This document shows, piece after piece, positions 11,882 through 26,242 of a DNA stretch of 64,000 nucleotides (its first letter is position 1; every line of letters starts with the position of its first letter). Source of the stretch: Oikopleura dioica (Eukaryota > Chordata > Appendicularia > Copelata > Oikopleuridae); NCBI GenBank assembly GCA_907165135.1, contig OU015567.1, positions 13,149,001-13,213,000 of the forward strand, written 5' to 3'. Made by a program: the position numbers and the translations under genes. Below the pieces are notes generated by a model. It made no database searches. It had not been told where the DNA came from and worked only from the letters and a program-made list of their open reading frames with translations.

Positions 11882-14800
11882 ATGAAGATATCGGTTCTAC
11901 TAGCCCAAGTAAGTAAAAAAGATTCCATCAACTAAAAAGATGAGCAACAATTGGGTGCCCAAAATTAATGACGCGATCAAGAATGGTACCCCTTTTTATA
12001 ATCAAAGATTTCTTGATAAAATTGATATCTTTTACAATTTTCGTCAGTGAATTTGCCCGGGGGATGTCGAACGTGCCCTCAGGGGTGCGTTTTAGTACGT
12101 ACTGTGTTTTGGTCAAGCGCTGAAGGAATCAACACTGGATTATCGTTGAACACTGGACGCGTCAAAAAATACCCTTCGCCCCAATTTCGTGCAATTTGAT
12201 AATGACCTCTTAATCTTCTCAAATGAGTGCTTTTTCCGCAGTTTAGGACCTCCTCTCTTGATCAAGAAAAAATTGAAGCGTATAATGCTAAATAGTCTTT
12301 TTATGTATGATCTCTTGCCAAGGGGTGTCCCGGACACGGGTTTTTTTCGACAACAAGAGGGGCGGAAACTAAGTTTAGAATTTTAAAGATTCCAAAAACG
12401 CAACTTCAAAGGGGCTCTTTGTCAATACAACTCCTGGAACTCGAAGGTGTTTATTCAAAAACTTATATCAGAAAAATAACTGTTTCGCTGGAGGAAGCAA
12501 GTTCCGGCTGATTATTGTTTTATGTCGCTTCTTCAGAGAGAAAGGAACGTTTTACTACTTCCGCGCATGTCCCCCATCATTGCCTGCGCGGGTGATTAAT
12601 AGCCGCCAATGAATTTGTTCTGAACATGCTATAAAGAGGAAAAATCGCTATATTTTCGGATTCGGGAAAATCGAAAATTTTGCTAATTTCTCCAATAAGA
12701 AAGTTTTAATGATTGATTTGGAGACGGTTCTAGTGCCTATTAGTGAAATTTTCAGGTGTAGAAAGATTCAAGGCGTGAAATTCCGAAAATAGCTACCGTA
12801 GCTGCGTCTCCATATTTTTTTCAATATTGACTTCAAGTTCTTTCGAGGAGAAGATGCGGGTGGCAATTTTCTGCGTGACCGAGCGCTCGCGGTTGCCGAT
12901 CACGTGTTTGATGATGGGCGAAGGGACTTTCTGTTGATGATCACCATGTGACACCGGAAGTGACCTCTGAGGGTCGTGGCTTACGCGTGGCTACAGATTG
13001 TCTAGACTCTAGACGCGAAAGGTTACGGCTCCCGAAAATAGGGAAAAACTACATTTTGGATAACCCAAATTAGAATTTTTAGTCTGCGAGTGAAAAAGTC
13101 AAGATCAACGCCGTAATTATGACAAAACTTCATCGATAATATTTGAGCTCCCGTTTGCGGACTTGGCCGTTTCCGCATTCCCCAGTTTGCTTCCCTGAGT
13201 TTTTTTTTCTTGAGAAGTGTAAGATTCAATAATTCAATCGACTTATTCGCGTAATAATTCAGAATCGTACATTCTTTGTTGGCATAAAAAGTGCGTCAAA
13301 ATGCGGTGACAGCATTTCTAAGCCACTCGAACATGTTTTGGTGCTCTCTGTCGGAGGTGTTTGGCGCTTGGAGTTGATCCAAGACTGCCGCCTCGCTCCA
13401 CTGTCAATTTCTGTTCTTGCGGTTTTTCTGACTCAATTCGGATTTATTTTAAATGATATTTCGATTCACGAGCTTTTCTCAAATCTTTGCTCAAGCTGTT
13501 TTATACTGTTTTGTTTATTCAAAAAACGCAACAAACAAAAACAGCTTATCCGTTTTGAAAGAGTGTCGCTCTTTTTCAAAATCATGAAATTGGGCGAGAA
13601 ATTTGTTGTTTTAAAGATACCGCACCTTGCTAAATAGGGATTTTTCCTTCACACCTGAAAATCTAAATAATGTGCCAAACAGCCAAACATGCCAAAAAAG
13701 ACGCCAAACAACAAGATTCCGGAGTTTTCTTGAAATTGAGTACCCATCACCTTGAAAAGGAACTTTTCTTCTGCCTCCTTTGAAATTTCAAAAAAGGGAT
13801 TATTTCCGGCGAATAAAACAATTCAAGTTTATCCCGCTCGTCGATCAGCGTACCACTCGCTACGCGACTTGCTGAAGTTTTTTTTGATTGATCATTTTTC
13901 CAGGGAGGAAAAAGCTAAAAACCTGCTTTAGGTGGCTTGGAGCTCATGCACGGATTGCACGAAGCGGAACAAGATCAGGGAAGAAGTGACGAAAATTAGA
14001 TTGAGGAGGGATATTGGAAACACGCAGCAAGAAAATTTACTCAATGAAGGTGTTATTTCAGGTAAGCTCGAATCCCTTTCCTATTTATAATTTTTTCGAA
14101 AAGGCCGAGAAACAATCTCTCTCGCAAATCCGCTCAAGAAAAGCTGGAAATGGACCCAAGACGAGTGGAAATTTGAAGACGACTTTGTTCAGCCAAGTTT
14201 TGTCCTCAAGATGAACGAGATGAACACAGAACCGGCAAACTTACGCGACCAGTTCAGTAAGCTCAAAGCCGTCCACACCACTGATGATGAGGATCTCATG
14301 ATCGAAGGCTCTGGCGAAGAGTTTTCAGGAGACGGCAACTTCGAGAGTGACTATGGCTTCGCTGATTATGATGAAACTTATATGAAAGAAAACAAGCCCG
14401 ATTCAAATGATAAATCTTCACCAGCAACAGAAGAAATTTCATCAACAACTAATCCGCCTTCAACTAGCACTACTTCAACAACAACCACTTCTACTTCAAC
14501 TGTTAGCACAACTACTTCAAAGCAACCAACAACCACGACAACTTCAACGACCACGAAAACTTCTACAACCACACAAACTTCTACCACAACGACAACAACT
14601 ACGACAACGACAAGCACTACTAGTACAACAACTCTTCCTCAGACGACCTCTTCAACATCGACGACTTCTAAAACATCCCGTCTTACAAGCAGTGCTAGCC
14701 ACTCATCACCACAGTCGTTGTACTCATCCTATTGTTATCGTTACAGCCGTGCCCGAGTCAATTTTGGCAGTTCCATCGACATGGCTGGCCAGACAGAATG

Positions 14801-17800
14801 GAACTACGATTCCCCCACAGAGCGCAACAATCGTTTTCTCTTCGAAAGCGAGCGTATAATGCGTGTCTTCGAAGAAGAATACGATCGAATCCCTGGCCAC
14901 TACGAAGTCACTCCAATTCAAATCAAAGAAGTCAATGGCGATGTCATGGTCTTCATCGACATAGGCTGTCAATTGGTCAATTCTGCTTGTGATGCTGACG
15001 ATACTGAAGAATTTTTGAAGAGTATTGTCGAAATGAAATACATTGAAAACTATGTTCTGAAAGAAAATGGATTTAGATTTACTGATCTGGGTATGCAAGG
15101 ATGTGATAACTACGTTATCCCACCAACCATCACTCCTGATGTTGTCGATGTCAGTGGCCCCGAGTCATCAGAATACGAATATGAACCTATTGAATATGAC
15201 TTGCCCGAGAGAACCACTACAACTGAGATGCCAAAAGCAACTGCCCCAAGAACAACTCCTAAGAGCACTAAATACATGACAAAATACACTGCTCAGAATG
15301 GATATGACAATATTCAGTGCAATCAGTACACAGAAATGAGATGTCACAATGGCAAAGATTGTATTGATAGATCTCAAGCATGCGATGGAGTAAAAGACTG
15401 CTCTGACGGATCTGACGAGTGGGGATGTGGAACTTTTGAAGGCGGTGCTGGAGAATGTGAGCCAAACGAATTCATGTGTGGAAACGGCAAGTGCGGATCG
15501 AAAGTATGGCTCTGCGATGGCGACATGGACTGTGCCAATGCCTTTGACGAGAGCGAATGTCCAGCAAGCTTTGAGGGTCCATGTGAGAGCACCCAGTTTC
15601 AGTGCAAAGCGAGCGGTAACTGCATTCCCAAGTCTTACCAATGCGATGATCACCCTGATTGCTCCGACAGTTCTGATGAGCTTGATTGCGCCGCTCCGAC
15701 TGTAACAAATCCACCACTTCCTGAAGTGCATGCTTCTGTTGGCAGCACTGTTGTCCTTGAATGCACAGCGGTAGGAACTCCAATGCCCATTATTTCCTGG
15801 AGAAAAAACTGGGGCCACACTTGCTCCGCGCCAAGATGTGACCAGAAAACCCACCTTGGTCACGGCCGACTCACCATTCGAAACGTCACAAAAGAGGATG
15901 AAGGAGCATATTCTTGCGAGGCGATGAATTCTCGTGGTAATATTATCCCTGTACCTGACGCAGCCCTTTTTGTCCGGAAACCAACCGCCGGACGATGTCC
16001 TGACAATACTTTTAAATCGCCAGACGGAGATTGTTTGAACTGCTGGTGTTCTGGCCAAAGCAGCGCCTGCGCTCAGCTTCATAGAGGTTACGCTCGAGTA
16101 CACCTTGATCCTGATGATTATTCCGAAATCAAACTTGCTCCCCTTGATGATCATGCTTCTTCATTTTACCCCAAGCCCGAGCAAGTCATTCGAGGTCACA
16201 AGAAAATAACACTGATCGATCTTTCAAAGCGCTTTCTTGCTTCTGCTAACTACTGGTCGCTTCAAGAACCATTCTCCGGCAGCATGATCCAGACTTATGG
16301 TGGATCCCTGGAATACACCGTCTCCTTCAAGTCCCAATACGACACGCCGATCGACCTGCCAGATGTAGTGATACAAGCGGCCGATGGTTCGCAACTTTCA
16401 TATCGCTTCCGGACACCAACACTGCCGAATCGGGACAACACCAGACGCGTTTCTTTCCGCGAAGATAACTGGCAAGACATCAATGGCCGGTCAGTCTCAC
16501 GAGAAGACTTTTTGAATGTTTTAGCGAATGTTGCCGGCGTTTTCCTCAGAACAACATATGACGAGAATATGTTCGAGACAAGCTTATCGAATGTGTCCAT
16601 TGAAAAAGTTTCCACTCAGCGAGGATCAAGCTACGTCGAGCATTGTTCTTGCCCATGGGGATTCTCCGGAACTAGCTGTGAGAAATGTGTCGAAGGTCAT
16701 TACAGAAAAGGAAATGAATGCATCGAATGTCCTTGCAATGGATACGAATGCGAGCTTGATGATGTATCCGGTACGGAGCCTATTTGCAAATGCCCGGCTC
16801 ATCTAAATCAGGAAGACTGCTCACTCAAAATTGAGAAAACAACCTCTAAGGCGGCGACAACAACACCAACGACTCAAACAACAACGTCGACGGAAGCTCC
16901 TGAAGTCTCTCCATGCAATCCAGCTGGGACAGAAAACTTTGATGGTGACTGCAATTGCAAGAATAATACTGTTGGAAGCAGATGCGATCGCTGCAAGATC
17001 AACACTTTCGATGGCCCAAAAGAGGAATATCCAGAAGGCTGTTTAGATTGCTGGTGCTCTGATGTCACAAAGAACTGCAAAGCCTCGAATCTTTTCTTCA
17101 ACAGATTTATTCCACAGGACATGGATAGATTCCCAATCGTCGAGATTAATTCACACGGCGGCCTGGACCAGTTAGAGCGTTCCGATATCAACCACCAGAG
17201 ACAAGGTGGCTACCACGCTCGTACTTATCGAAAAGAGAACTGCTACTGGCTTATTCCTGATCGATTCCTTGGTGACAAGCTAACATATTACGGCGGCTCA
17301 ATGGTCTTCGATATCATCATTGACGGAGAAAGGAACCCTGGCGGACGAGTTGAACTTATTCTGACTGGAAAAGGAAAAACCCTCAAGTATAATTTCGGCG
17401 TCATTCGAGGATCTGTTAATGTCAAAATCTCTGAAAATGCTGGCTGGGAGCTTGAAAATGGAAGGAGTGCAAGTCGGGAGGATATTTTATCAGTACTTGC
17501 AGATATTCAAAGAATCCTTATTCAAGGATGCATTGGATACACTGAATTCTCAGAGATCGCCAACTTCCAAGTAGATATGGCTAGCACTCAAAGTAAAGCC
17601 TTCTTTTATTATTTCTATAAATCAATGTTTTTAGGAAGCTCGATCCCAGCTACATCCGTCGAAAAGTGCTTCTGCCCTCGCGGCTATCGAGGTTTGAGTT
17701 GCGAGGAATGTGCACATGGCTATTTCCGCCTTACCACTGGTCACTGTCAAAAATGCAACTGCGGTGATGACAACGACTGTGAAGACTTTACCGGCGAGTG

Positions 17801-20800
17801 CCAGGTGTGTTTGAGAAATAGAACCTTTTAACTTTCCAAGGCGGTAATTAACCAGCGCACCGCATGCGTCCAGCCATATTTTGATAAGCTTATCAGAGCA
17901 CTGTTTACTGCGGCATTGATCCCGTTTGCTCGCCGAGAAAGGTTCTAATTTGAAGTGCGAGTGAACTTTAAGAAACCATATTGTTTGCGTTTTTACTAAA
18001 GTATTTTGTATTTTACTACTCGTTTTTCTAGTGAAGAAACACAAATATTTTTGTTAGGCGTATCTTGGCCAAAACAAGTGTTTAATTATCTTGCACTTTT
18101 ATTTATTATATATTTAAGTCAAAAGTCCTTTGCAATGAAAACCCATCGACCCCTTTGTCTATGCCCTGCTTCTGCATGGGACGATCGGATGACTGTAGCT
18201 TTGACAAGCTCAAATGGAGCACCGTTCAAGCCAAACAACTTACAGGTTTGACTTTTTTCTCTTCAAAATTTTAATATTTTAGGAACCCATTTGACGGACA
18301 AATTCGGCCGATCAAAGGACAATGAAGTTCGAAGTTGTGGAATCGGCTGTTTGTACGCTCCATTGAAGATTTCTGAAAATTATGATGCTTTTTGGACGGT
18401 TCCTTGCAGCGTTCTTGGAGGAGAGCTGGTTCAGTCTTACGGTGCTTCCCTGAGATTTGAGCTTGAGTTCAATGGCCAAGTTCACAACAAGTTAGTTTTG
18501 ATGGAAAATACTTTTAAAACAGTGTTTTATGGACGATGATCTAATAATTTTTGACGTTTAATTATATCTGTGGTCACTCACAATGTATTTAAAAACATCT
18601 TAAAGAAAATTTTGTTCGTGGAGTTATGGTTCTAAAATTTTGTAGGGGTTTCGAATGTGCTATCATCCGTTCCCGCCATGAACCCGATCTGATCCAAAGC
18701 TGTGGTCCATCCCCACACACTAAGGGAGCAAACTCAATCGAGCTCCATGAAAATTCTTTCGCCCGAAGAAACGGAAAATCCGTCACTCGCGAGGATTTCC
18801 TGATGAGCTTGGCAACCTGTGAGACGATCTCAATCCGCGCTCAATACAACAAAGACGGCAGCTCTGTGAAAATCTCAAATGTGGAGATTGACAAAGCTTT
18901 GCCTGACCGAGGCGAGCAAAATGCTGCGACAGTTGAGCTTTGCCAATGTCCAGTTGGATATGAAGGTACAAACTCAACTTAAATCTGATTTCGAATGAAA
19001 ATTCATTTCAGGAACATCTTGCGAAAAATGCACAGATGGATACTACCGCGGAAAAGGCCTTTACCTTGGACAATGCATCCCTTGCGAATGTAATGGAATG
19101 GCAAAGACCTGCAATAAGCACACTGGCGCGTGTATTGTAATTATTTCAATATTTTCAATTCCTTGAAAATGTTATTTCAGGGTTGCCAAGGATCAACTGC
19201 AGGACCAAAATGCGATCAATGTAGACATGGGTATCAAAAAATACGAAGTGGTGATTGCGTCAGAATTCCAGCTGTCCCTTGCCAGACTGATGATGTGAAG
19301 GAGATTTGCAAGGAGCAAATGCTTGATATTGTTTTCCTTGTTGATGGTTCAGGTAAATGGATTGCGGTGAAAACGGCATGCTACCATACTAGCACACGTT
19401 AAAAATTAATTGAGTCTGTTATCCTTAATGTTTGTCAAACAGCAGTGACAAAACTTAAACATTAATACATAAAATCAGATTTATGGTTTTTATAAAAATA
19501 AATTTTAGATTCAATCCCGCCAAACGATTTCGCGAAGATTCAAAAATGGATCTCCAAGTTCACGTCCGACCTGTCTCCCTCCGAACTCACTCAGGCACTA
19601 CGAGTTGTCGTCGTTCAATTCTCCGACATCGTACTGACAAACGTTGATTACCAGCTTAATTCGGCGTCCGACTTGGCCGAGTTTGACTTGCGCTTGGCCG
19701 TGATCCGGCAAATTGCGAAAAACACCATGACGGGCAAGGCGCTTTCTTTCGTCGCTGAAAATACCCTGCCCAGGTGCGTCGAGGATTAATTTTGCTTTTC
19801 CTTTGATACTTTTTGAAATCACTCGTTACGCCTTTGTTTATTAGCTTACGCGCGGAATCGCTCAAGACGATGATTACTTTCACAGATGGTGGCTCACGTG
19901 ATCACATTCGTCGGGAGGACGTCAAAACGCTTCAGGAACAGTTTGACTTCATGCTCGCTGTTGGAGTTGGCCCAAGCGCTCGCGATGACGAGCTAAGGAT
20001 GCTTTCCACAAAGGGCCGATCAATTCACGTTAAGGAATACGATGGTTAGTTATTGTCGTCGGTTTTCTTCCTTGATTGCAATCTTTAGCACTTGCGGATC
20101 TCGTTGAGAATATTCTGCAATCTGTTGCTTCTCAATGCTCGGAGAAATCCTCAGGCTATACTAGAACATCGCAAAGCTCATCAAGAGAGGACCAGCCGAC
20201 AAGATCATATTCTCGAAAAATTAGTAGGCCAACTAATCGACCTCAGCTTCCTTCAAGTATAATAACTCCCTTTTTCTCCTGTTAACATATTTCAAGGAGG
20301 CGACAATGAAGAAAACAGATATTCTAGCTATCGATCTCCCCAATACCTAAAGCGTGGAAATCCTAAAATATCAGTCTATCTTCGATCGAATGAGTCCCGC
20401 AAGGTCGTCAGAGCCGGGTCAAGAGTGGAACTCAAATGTTCTGCGCACTCTTCGGTAATTTTTCAATTTCCATATTCATATAAGAAATTTTATAGATTCC
20501 ATCTTATGCACTCAATTGGTACAGAAACGGACAAGCAGCAATGCCCAAGGGAACTGCTGCTAATTCTAATGGTCTGCTCGTTATCAAGGACATTCAACCT
20601 AGCTCAGCTGGCACTTATACTTGGTAAGGGAGTTTATGTTGGATCCATTTCTTAATTTATTTTTAAAGCATCGGCGCGAATATTTATGCCCAAGACGAAG
20701 TATCCATCGAATTGGTGGTCATTGGAGGTAACTAAAGTCATTGCAAAAGAAGCATCGCCACCTTCATTAGTTCAATTTTAAACTATTTTATTTCAAAATT

Positions 20801-23800
20801 CAATTTTGTAAAAATCATCATCTCTGTACATTTCGCATATTAACTGATCGTCATCAACACTCGCAAAGTATGTACATTCATCATGTATGTATATTCTGCC
20901 CAGTCTCCTCTCTCTCTCGGAACTTTCATTTCTGCAAAATATTATTTGTATATTCTGACACCTGCCCATAATGCCACAAAAATAATAAATTGAAGCGAAT
21001 CCGATCTATTCATTTACGATCTCAAATGAACTATCAATTTGCGATTGAGCATTTAAAGGTCACCAGAAATGATAACATGGAAAATTTATAGATGCACCAG
21101 GTAGAAGTCCAGTTATTGTCCACAACGGGCACAATATTTCTAACAGAACAATGTCAATTCCTTCTTTCCCAACAAGCCAGAATTTCAAAATGAAATCAAG
21201 GAAGACTATGCTTTCTTTGCTAAGATAGACCTTGAAAACTTCAAGGCTTGAAAAAATTTCATTTCTATAATTCTTCAAAAGTCTCAACTGCAAAAGCCAG
21301 TTCCCGATTATCTGGAGTATCAACCAGCACGTGTTTTCGCACTCTCCTCGGGTGAGCATCAACCGTGCTGGTTTATTCGTATGCCGAGCTGTCACCAATC
21401 AGACAGATGTCAGCTTTGTCAGGTTTGTTTAGCAATCATTTTTCATGGAAACTGGATTTATGCGGTACTTGATTGAACTGACAGTTCAGTGAACTTTGTA
21501 AGGTTCAAATCTGTGCGTCTGAACTCCAATCGTGTTCTTTTTCTATTCTGTCATATTTATAAAGCTTTAATGATTATTTAGCTGGGCTAATATCAACAAG
21601 AAAATTGGTCCGATTGGGCCACAGAATGTGCAGATAATCGGTCCAGATAGTGCTCAAATCGGACAGCCGATAAATTTTGAGTGCAAGGCGACGGGTAATG
21701 GACTGAACTTTCGGTGGATGGACGGACAAAACAACAATATCTCAACAGACGCGCAGCTGTCTTTCTACCCAGAAAGTACGATCAATTTGACGTGTATTGT
21801 CAGCGACTTGGATGGACTGCAAACATCCAGAATCCACGAATTGACAGTTGGAGAGGCTCCATTTTTGAGGACATCGACCGAAGACAGCCTCTTGGAGTTC
21901 GTTGAAGGTTCAAAGTTGGAGAAAATATACTGTTTCTCGAAAGACGGGGACGTGTTCTGGCGAGTTTATCTAAACTCAACAGACGAGCTCCCACGAGAAA
22001 TCCAGTCTGACGAGGTTACTGTTGGCTACAGTCTATGGAAAGCTGTTCAATGCGGAGCGCGAAACGAGTTTGGAACGCGTCTCTCGAAAATTATTGAAAT
22101 TGCGAGTATTCCAAGCTCCAGCCTACCGCATAATGTGAGAATCGAACAGCCCGATCTTTATGCAAGAGTAGGGAGCAACTTGTCTATTACTTGCTCAGCG
22201 CTAGGAATTGACGTCAATTATCACTGGTCCAAAGATGATGTAGAATTGGAAGAAATTGGCGCTGAATTAGCTTTTGATGATTTGACAGACGAAGATTCTG
22301 GATCTTATAAATGCACAGCTTCTAATAAATATGGGAACGCGACGAGTTTACCAATAACTGTTCATATTGGAATCCTTCCGACTGTCAGCATCGACCCTTC
22401 TCCAGAAGATATCGCCACATTCCCAATCAACATAACTTGCAACGTCGAAAACGGCCTCCCAACCTGGATTTTCAAGAAAGATGGTGAAGAATGGGGTCAA
22501 GATCATCCCGTAGCGCTAATTGAGCTAGGTGAAATGGACGAGGCTACATGTTTCGGCTACAATGCTTTTGGCAATCAATTTGGCCCTTCTATTCCTTTGA
22601 AAGAAATTTCTCTTTTATACGAAGCAATTCAAGAAGCCGAAGCAAAGCTCAAAGCTGCTGAGTTTCAAAAAGCAGCAGAAGTACTCAGCATTCACGCGTC
22701 ATCTGAGTACGTCAGAGTAAATGAAAGCGTCACTGTCGTTTGTGAACTGGATAAATCAAATGCAACCGTGACATGGACACATTTTGCCGCAGAAAACAGT
22801 ATTAGAGTCATTGAAAATTCTGACGCGCTGCTTGAGCTTACTGATGTCAGACTTGAAGATACTGGAGTCTATTTCTGTTCAAGTGGAGGCAACAATAAGT
22901 CGGTGGAGATCTTTGTCTACGAAGAACCAGTCATTTTGGCGCAACTTGAAGTTGTTCAGATGAATCAAACGGAAGTGAATTTGGAATGCCAAGTTGAAAA
23001 AGGATCGGATTTAACTTTCACTTGGATAGCGAGTGAGGAGATACAGGAAGGGTTGACAAAAGAACGATTTCAAATGAATAATATATCATTGTTTTTCTAA
23101 TTATTTTCAGCCCTCGGAGATAACAAAAACCCAGATAAACTCTGCTCATGTCATATACGAAGGACAACAGCCGATTAACATCACGTGCATCGCAAAAAAT
23201 CCTGTCGGATTTGCTGAAAAAATCTTCCTCCTCGAACCTATGGATGTTTTGACCTTGGTAACGGAGCCCGCTGGCACTGTCTTCAAGGCTGGAGAAGGTG
23301 TTTCGTTCAGATGTGACTTGAGAAGTGAAGGCGATAATTTGACAAAATGGATCTTCAATAATAGAACACTCGAGCATGTAGGCAACATGCTAAAATTGGA
23401 GAATCTGGAGCCAGAAGATAGTGGAACATGGAAATGTGTAAATGGCGAATTCTCGTCTCAGACTCATATTTCTGTCCTCGCCGTGCCAACTGTTGCCATC
23501 GAGAAACTCAGCCAAGCGCGAGTAGACTCTGAACTAGAGATCACCTGTAAATCTGAGGGTAATCCTCCGCCGAAGGTTTTCCTCGAGGTTGGAAATTTCA
23601 AAGCAGAAGGACTGGGCGAAGTAAGCCTCTTAATTTCTGTCACAAGGAATGTCTGCTCGATACAGTCGACCTTATGTCACTTATTTTTTTGAGAAAAAAC
23701 AGTTTGTTCGTAGCACAAAAATAGACCTGGCATGGTAGCAAAATGCACAGCTAAAAATGCGATCGGCGGAACAGAGAGAGTTCTCGACCTCGATGTTGAA

Positions 23801-24712
23801 CCAGTCTGGGTTGATCCGGTCAAATCATCTGTTCCTTCAGGATCCCGACTGGAAATTCAGTGTCACGCAGGAGGAGCAAGAACTTGGCTAAGCCCTGTTG
23901 GGGAGGAAATTCCTTACCGTCCTCCGGCAGCATTTGATCCAGAAGACAGAGTTTTCAATAGAAATGGAACGCTGATTTTTAAGAAGATTTTCAAAGATGA
24001 TGCTGGAGAATATTCCTGCTTTAGTGGCGATGATTTTACGAAATCGACAGTGTCTGTTTTCACCCAGGTAACTGACAATTGGATTGCTCTTTTTTATATA
24101 ATCAGGCGATGGAATTCACGCATACTCCTTACTCCGTCGCTCGATTTTCCGTACCTCGAACTTGGTATGAATGCGTCGATATCAGCTTCAACATCAAGCC
24201 GCAATATTACGATGGAGTTTTGCTGCTAATAACCGGAAGCAACAATGTTGACTTTCTGCGACTTTTCATGAAAGGAGGCATAATTCATTTGGACTACGAT
24301 CTCGGGAGTGGTCGAGGAAAGACAGAAAGTCACATGATCAGAACTGGCGTTTGGAGCTCAATCAGGTGCTGCAATTTTATAATGGCAAAATAATTAATTG
24401 ATTTGAAGTCTTCGGCGATGCGACAGAGAAGCCACTTTGACAGTCAACGATGAGTCCTATCGAGCCCAGTCACGTGGACTCTTCCGAGGTTTCGATCACG
24501 ATCTTTATGGGTACTTGGGGAACGCAGATGGCGAACAGGGCTTTTATGGATGCATGAGCGATCTCAAAATTGATGGCGACGAGATTGACTTTGCGGCATT
24601 ATACTCTGAGGAACAGTTTGAAATGTTAATTTTTAGACTAAATAATATTCATTCAAAAGATAATAATATTTCAAACACAAACTAGGGTCTCACGACATGC
24701 TCTGGATTATAA
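11882..24712 (+). CDS. perlecan-like extracellular matrix proteoglycan with inserted VWA domain
   Basis: A very large spliced gene of more than 25 exons. Order: signal exon MKISVLLAQ (11882-11908); an acidic stretch with Ser-Gly attachment-type sites (EGSGEEFSGDG, about 14305); a Thr/Ser-rich linker; a SEA domain (about 14745-15090); three LDLa repeats (about 15316-15690); an Ig domain; three laminin IV-A domains with laminin EGF modules (about 16000-19260); a von Willebrand A domain (19322-20140; MIDAS DGSDS, later Thr and FTDGG); a Ser/Arg linker; about ten Ig-like domains (20300-24065); and one laminin G domain ending TTCSGL. SEA-LDLa-Ig-laminin IV-Ig-LamG is the perlecan order. Vertebrate perlecan has three LamG domains and no VWA. 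All exon junctions I tested keep phase, three of them only as GA-AG introns (21201-21281, 23047-23110, 24611-24685). Predicted basement-membrane or matrix component. Whether the 2-kb first intron is right is the least certain point. Confidence 0.85.
11909..13930 (+). other. large first intron of perlecan-like gene
   Basis: About 2.0 kb between signal exon MKISVLLAQ and the next exon (VAWSSCTDCTKRNK, phase 0), by far the longest intron of this gene. It is AT-rich with no open frame that looks coding. It could hold regulatory DNA or an unseen gene start. If the true first exon is another one, the 11.9-kb exon is wrong. Confidence 0.45.
14420..14700 (+). repeat. Thr/Ser-rich low-complexity coding repeat
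   Basis: ACN/TCN-rich codons encode a mucin-like Thr/Ser linker between the acidic region and the SEA domain. This is degenerate rather than a perfect tandem repeat. Confidence 0.8.
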
Positions 24713-24949
24713 AATAAACCAATCTATCTTACTGCTCAAAACTAGACAGATAAATGGTGTAAACCTGCAAAACAAAGCTTTATTTCTGTGGGAATTCTTC
24801 AGTCTGCAAAAAGTTCAAATATAATAAAGTGAACCCTGGTACGGTAATTCGACAGATTCTCTAATCTTTTATGAGAATTACGCACGTGGTCAGAGAACGG
24901 CGTTTTGAGAAATTAATAATGAAAAAGTGGATATTATAATTTTTTGGAA

Positions 24950-25624
24950 ATGAAGGTTTTTGCTCTTTTTGGATGCGCTGCTTTTGCTCAAGAAGTTTTC
25001 ACTACAGAAGCTGTTATCGAAACCACCACGGAGAATCCTGTGAGTATTTATTGATGCCTTTATTAAGAATTTTTCTTTTTTATTTCTTAGAAAAATAAAG
25101 TTCATAGGGTCTGATACGTGATAAGTCTTCATTTCACATTCATTAAAATCATTTTCACGACAATTTGTACTTTTTTGGGCACTTTTCGCCCTTTTATTGG
25201 AAATTTTTCTTATCCGAAAATCGTCTAAGATCAAAATCTCAAGAACAAACTACCTTCTTTCGACCGAACTAACATGCCAATTCGAACCTTTTCCACCATG
25301 ATCTGATCAAATCATTTTTCAAGTTCCCCCACGATCCTGTCGCTATGGAATTCTGCGCTAGCGGCTGCAAAGACACTGATTTTGAAGATCCTGCCGGACA
25401 CTGCTTGGACGGCTTCTATCCGTATCCTGATGAGTGCTCCAAGGTAAAAAATCCTTAATTCAAGTTCATGATCGTTAAATTCATTCTAGTACATCGTCTG
25501 CTGGGACCAAGGCCTTTTCGGAGATGGATTCGATTGTGCTGGTGGACTTGTGTGGAACCAGCGATATTTCATTTGCGACTGGCCCTACAATCTTCCAGAA
25601 GATCACCCATGCTTTAGTGCCTAA
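24950..25624 (+). CDS. small secreted chitin-binding (CBM14/peritrophin-A) protein
   Basis: Three exons (24950-25039, 25321-25443, 25490-25624) give a protein of roughly 115 residues. A signal peptide (MKVFALFGCAAFAQE) is followed by a Thr-rich spacer and one CBM14 domain with six cysteines: CLDGFYPYPDECSKYIVCW, then FDCAGGLVWNQRYFICDW, then a final Cys near the end. The aromatic pattern (FYPYP, YIVCW, GLVWN) is the classical peritrophin-A signature. It should bind chitin or similar glycans outside the cell. It starts 238 bases after the proteoglycan gene, same strand. In tunicates such proteins can belong to gut mucus or house/tunic material, which is inference. Confidence 0.88.
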
Positions 25625-26242
25625 CTTTCCTTCAAAGAAAGACTTTTATAATAAACATTCTCAAATAAATCCCTCCCAAGAGAGTTTTTTTAGTGGTCTT
25701 CAGTTTTTGATCTGACAGCATTTTGACGTACATTTTCCCAAGTTGAAAAAGTTCAAGCAGAATATAGACAGAGTCTGATTTTCTCCACAAATTCTAACAC
25801 GAAATCTACTGTGCATCTCGAACTTAATGAATAATTTCCAAAGCGATTAGAAGATAATTGCTCGATGAACGAGGAATGCTCATTCTTGCACCCCTGGTCG
25901 TCATCTGTGCTCATAAATACCCTCCTCCGAGGCGCCCTTTCGCCCTCTTCTTTTCAAGTTTTTTTCTGCAGCTCATTTTTCTTTTCCGAATCCTTCAATT
26001 TTAAACTAAATCTGAGTCGCTAAAAAAAAAGAAGAGAGATTTTTTGATATCTTCGAAAAGAGATTTAATATGAAGAGCAAAAATAATCGAAGACGATGAT
26101 TTATTTTATAATTCTTAGTTGTTTGTCTATGACAAGGTTCTACAAAAAGAGTAAAATCTTCAAATTTCATGAAAATTATTTGCCAAAATTGAACGTCTAA
26201 GGGCAAAAAAAGGCATCAGATGGAACCTGTAAAAGCTTATAG
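25625..26242. other. intergenic / GPCR upstream region
   Basis: AT-rich with two short poly-A and poly-T tracts. The missing first exon of the GPCR (N-terminus and first half of TM1) should be here or further upstream, but no open frame is convincing. Confidence 0.4.

Noticed and set aside
14378-14617. Minus-strand poly-Val frame
   Set aside because: Mirror of the Thr-rich repeat. The same applies to the poly-Val frame opposite the Thr tract near 33100.
15168-16154. Long minus-strand open frame (328 aa) under the proteoglycan exon
   Set aside because: Antisense shadow of strongly conserved LDLa/Ig coding sequence; no family signal on the minus strand.
17832-18119. Possible separate gene or RNA between two laminin IV exons
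   Set aside because: It behaves as a phase-0 GT-AG intron; no coding or structured RNA signal I can support.
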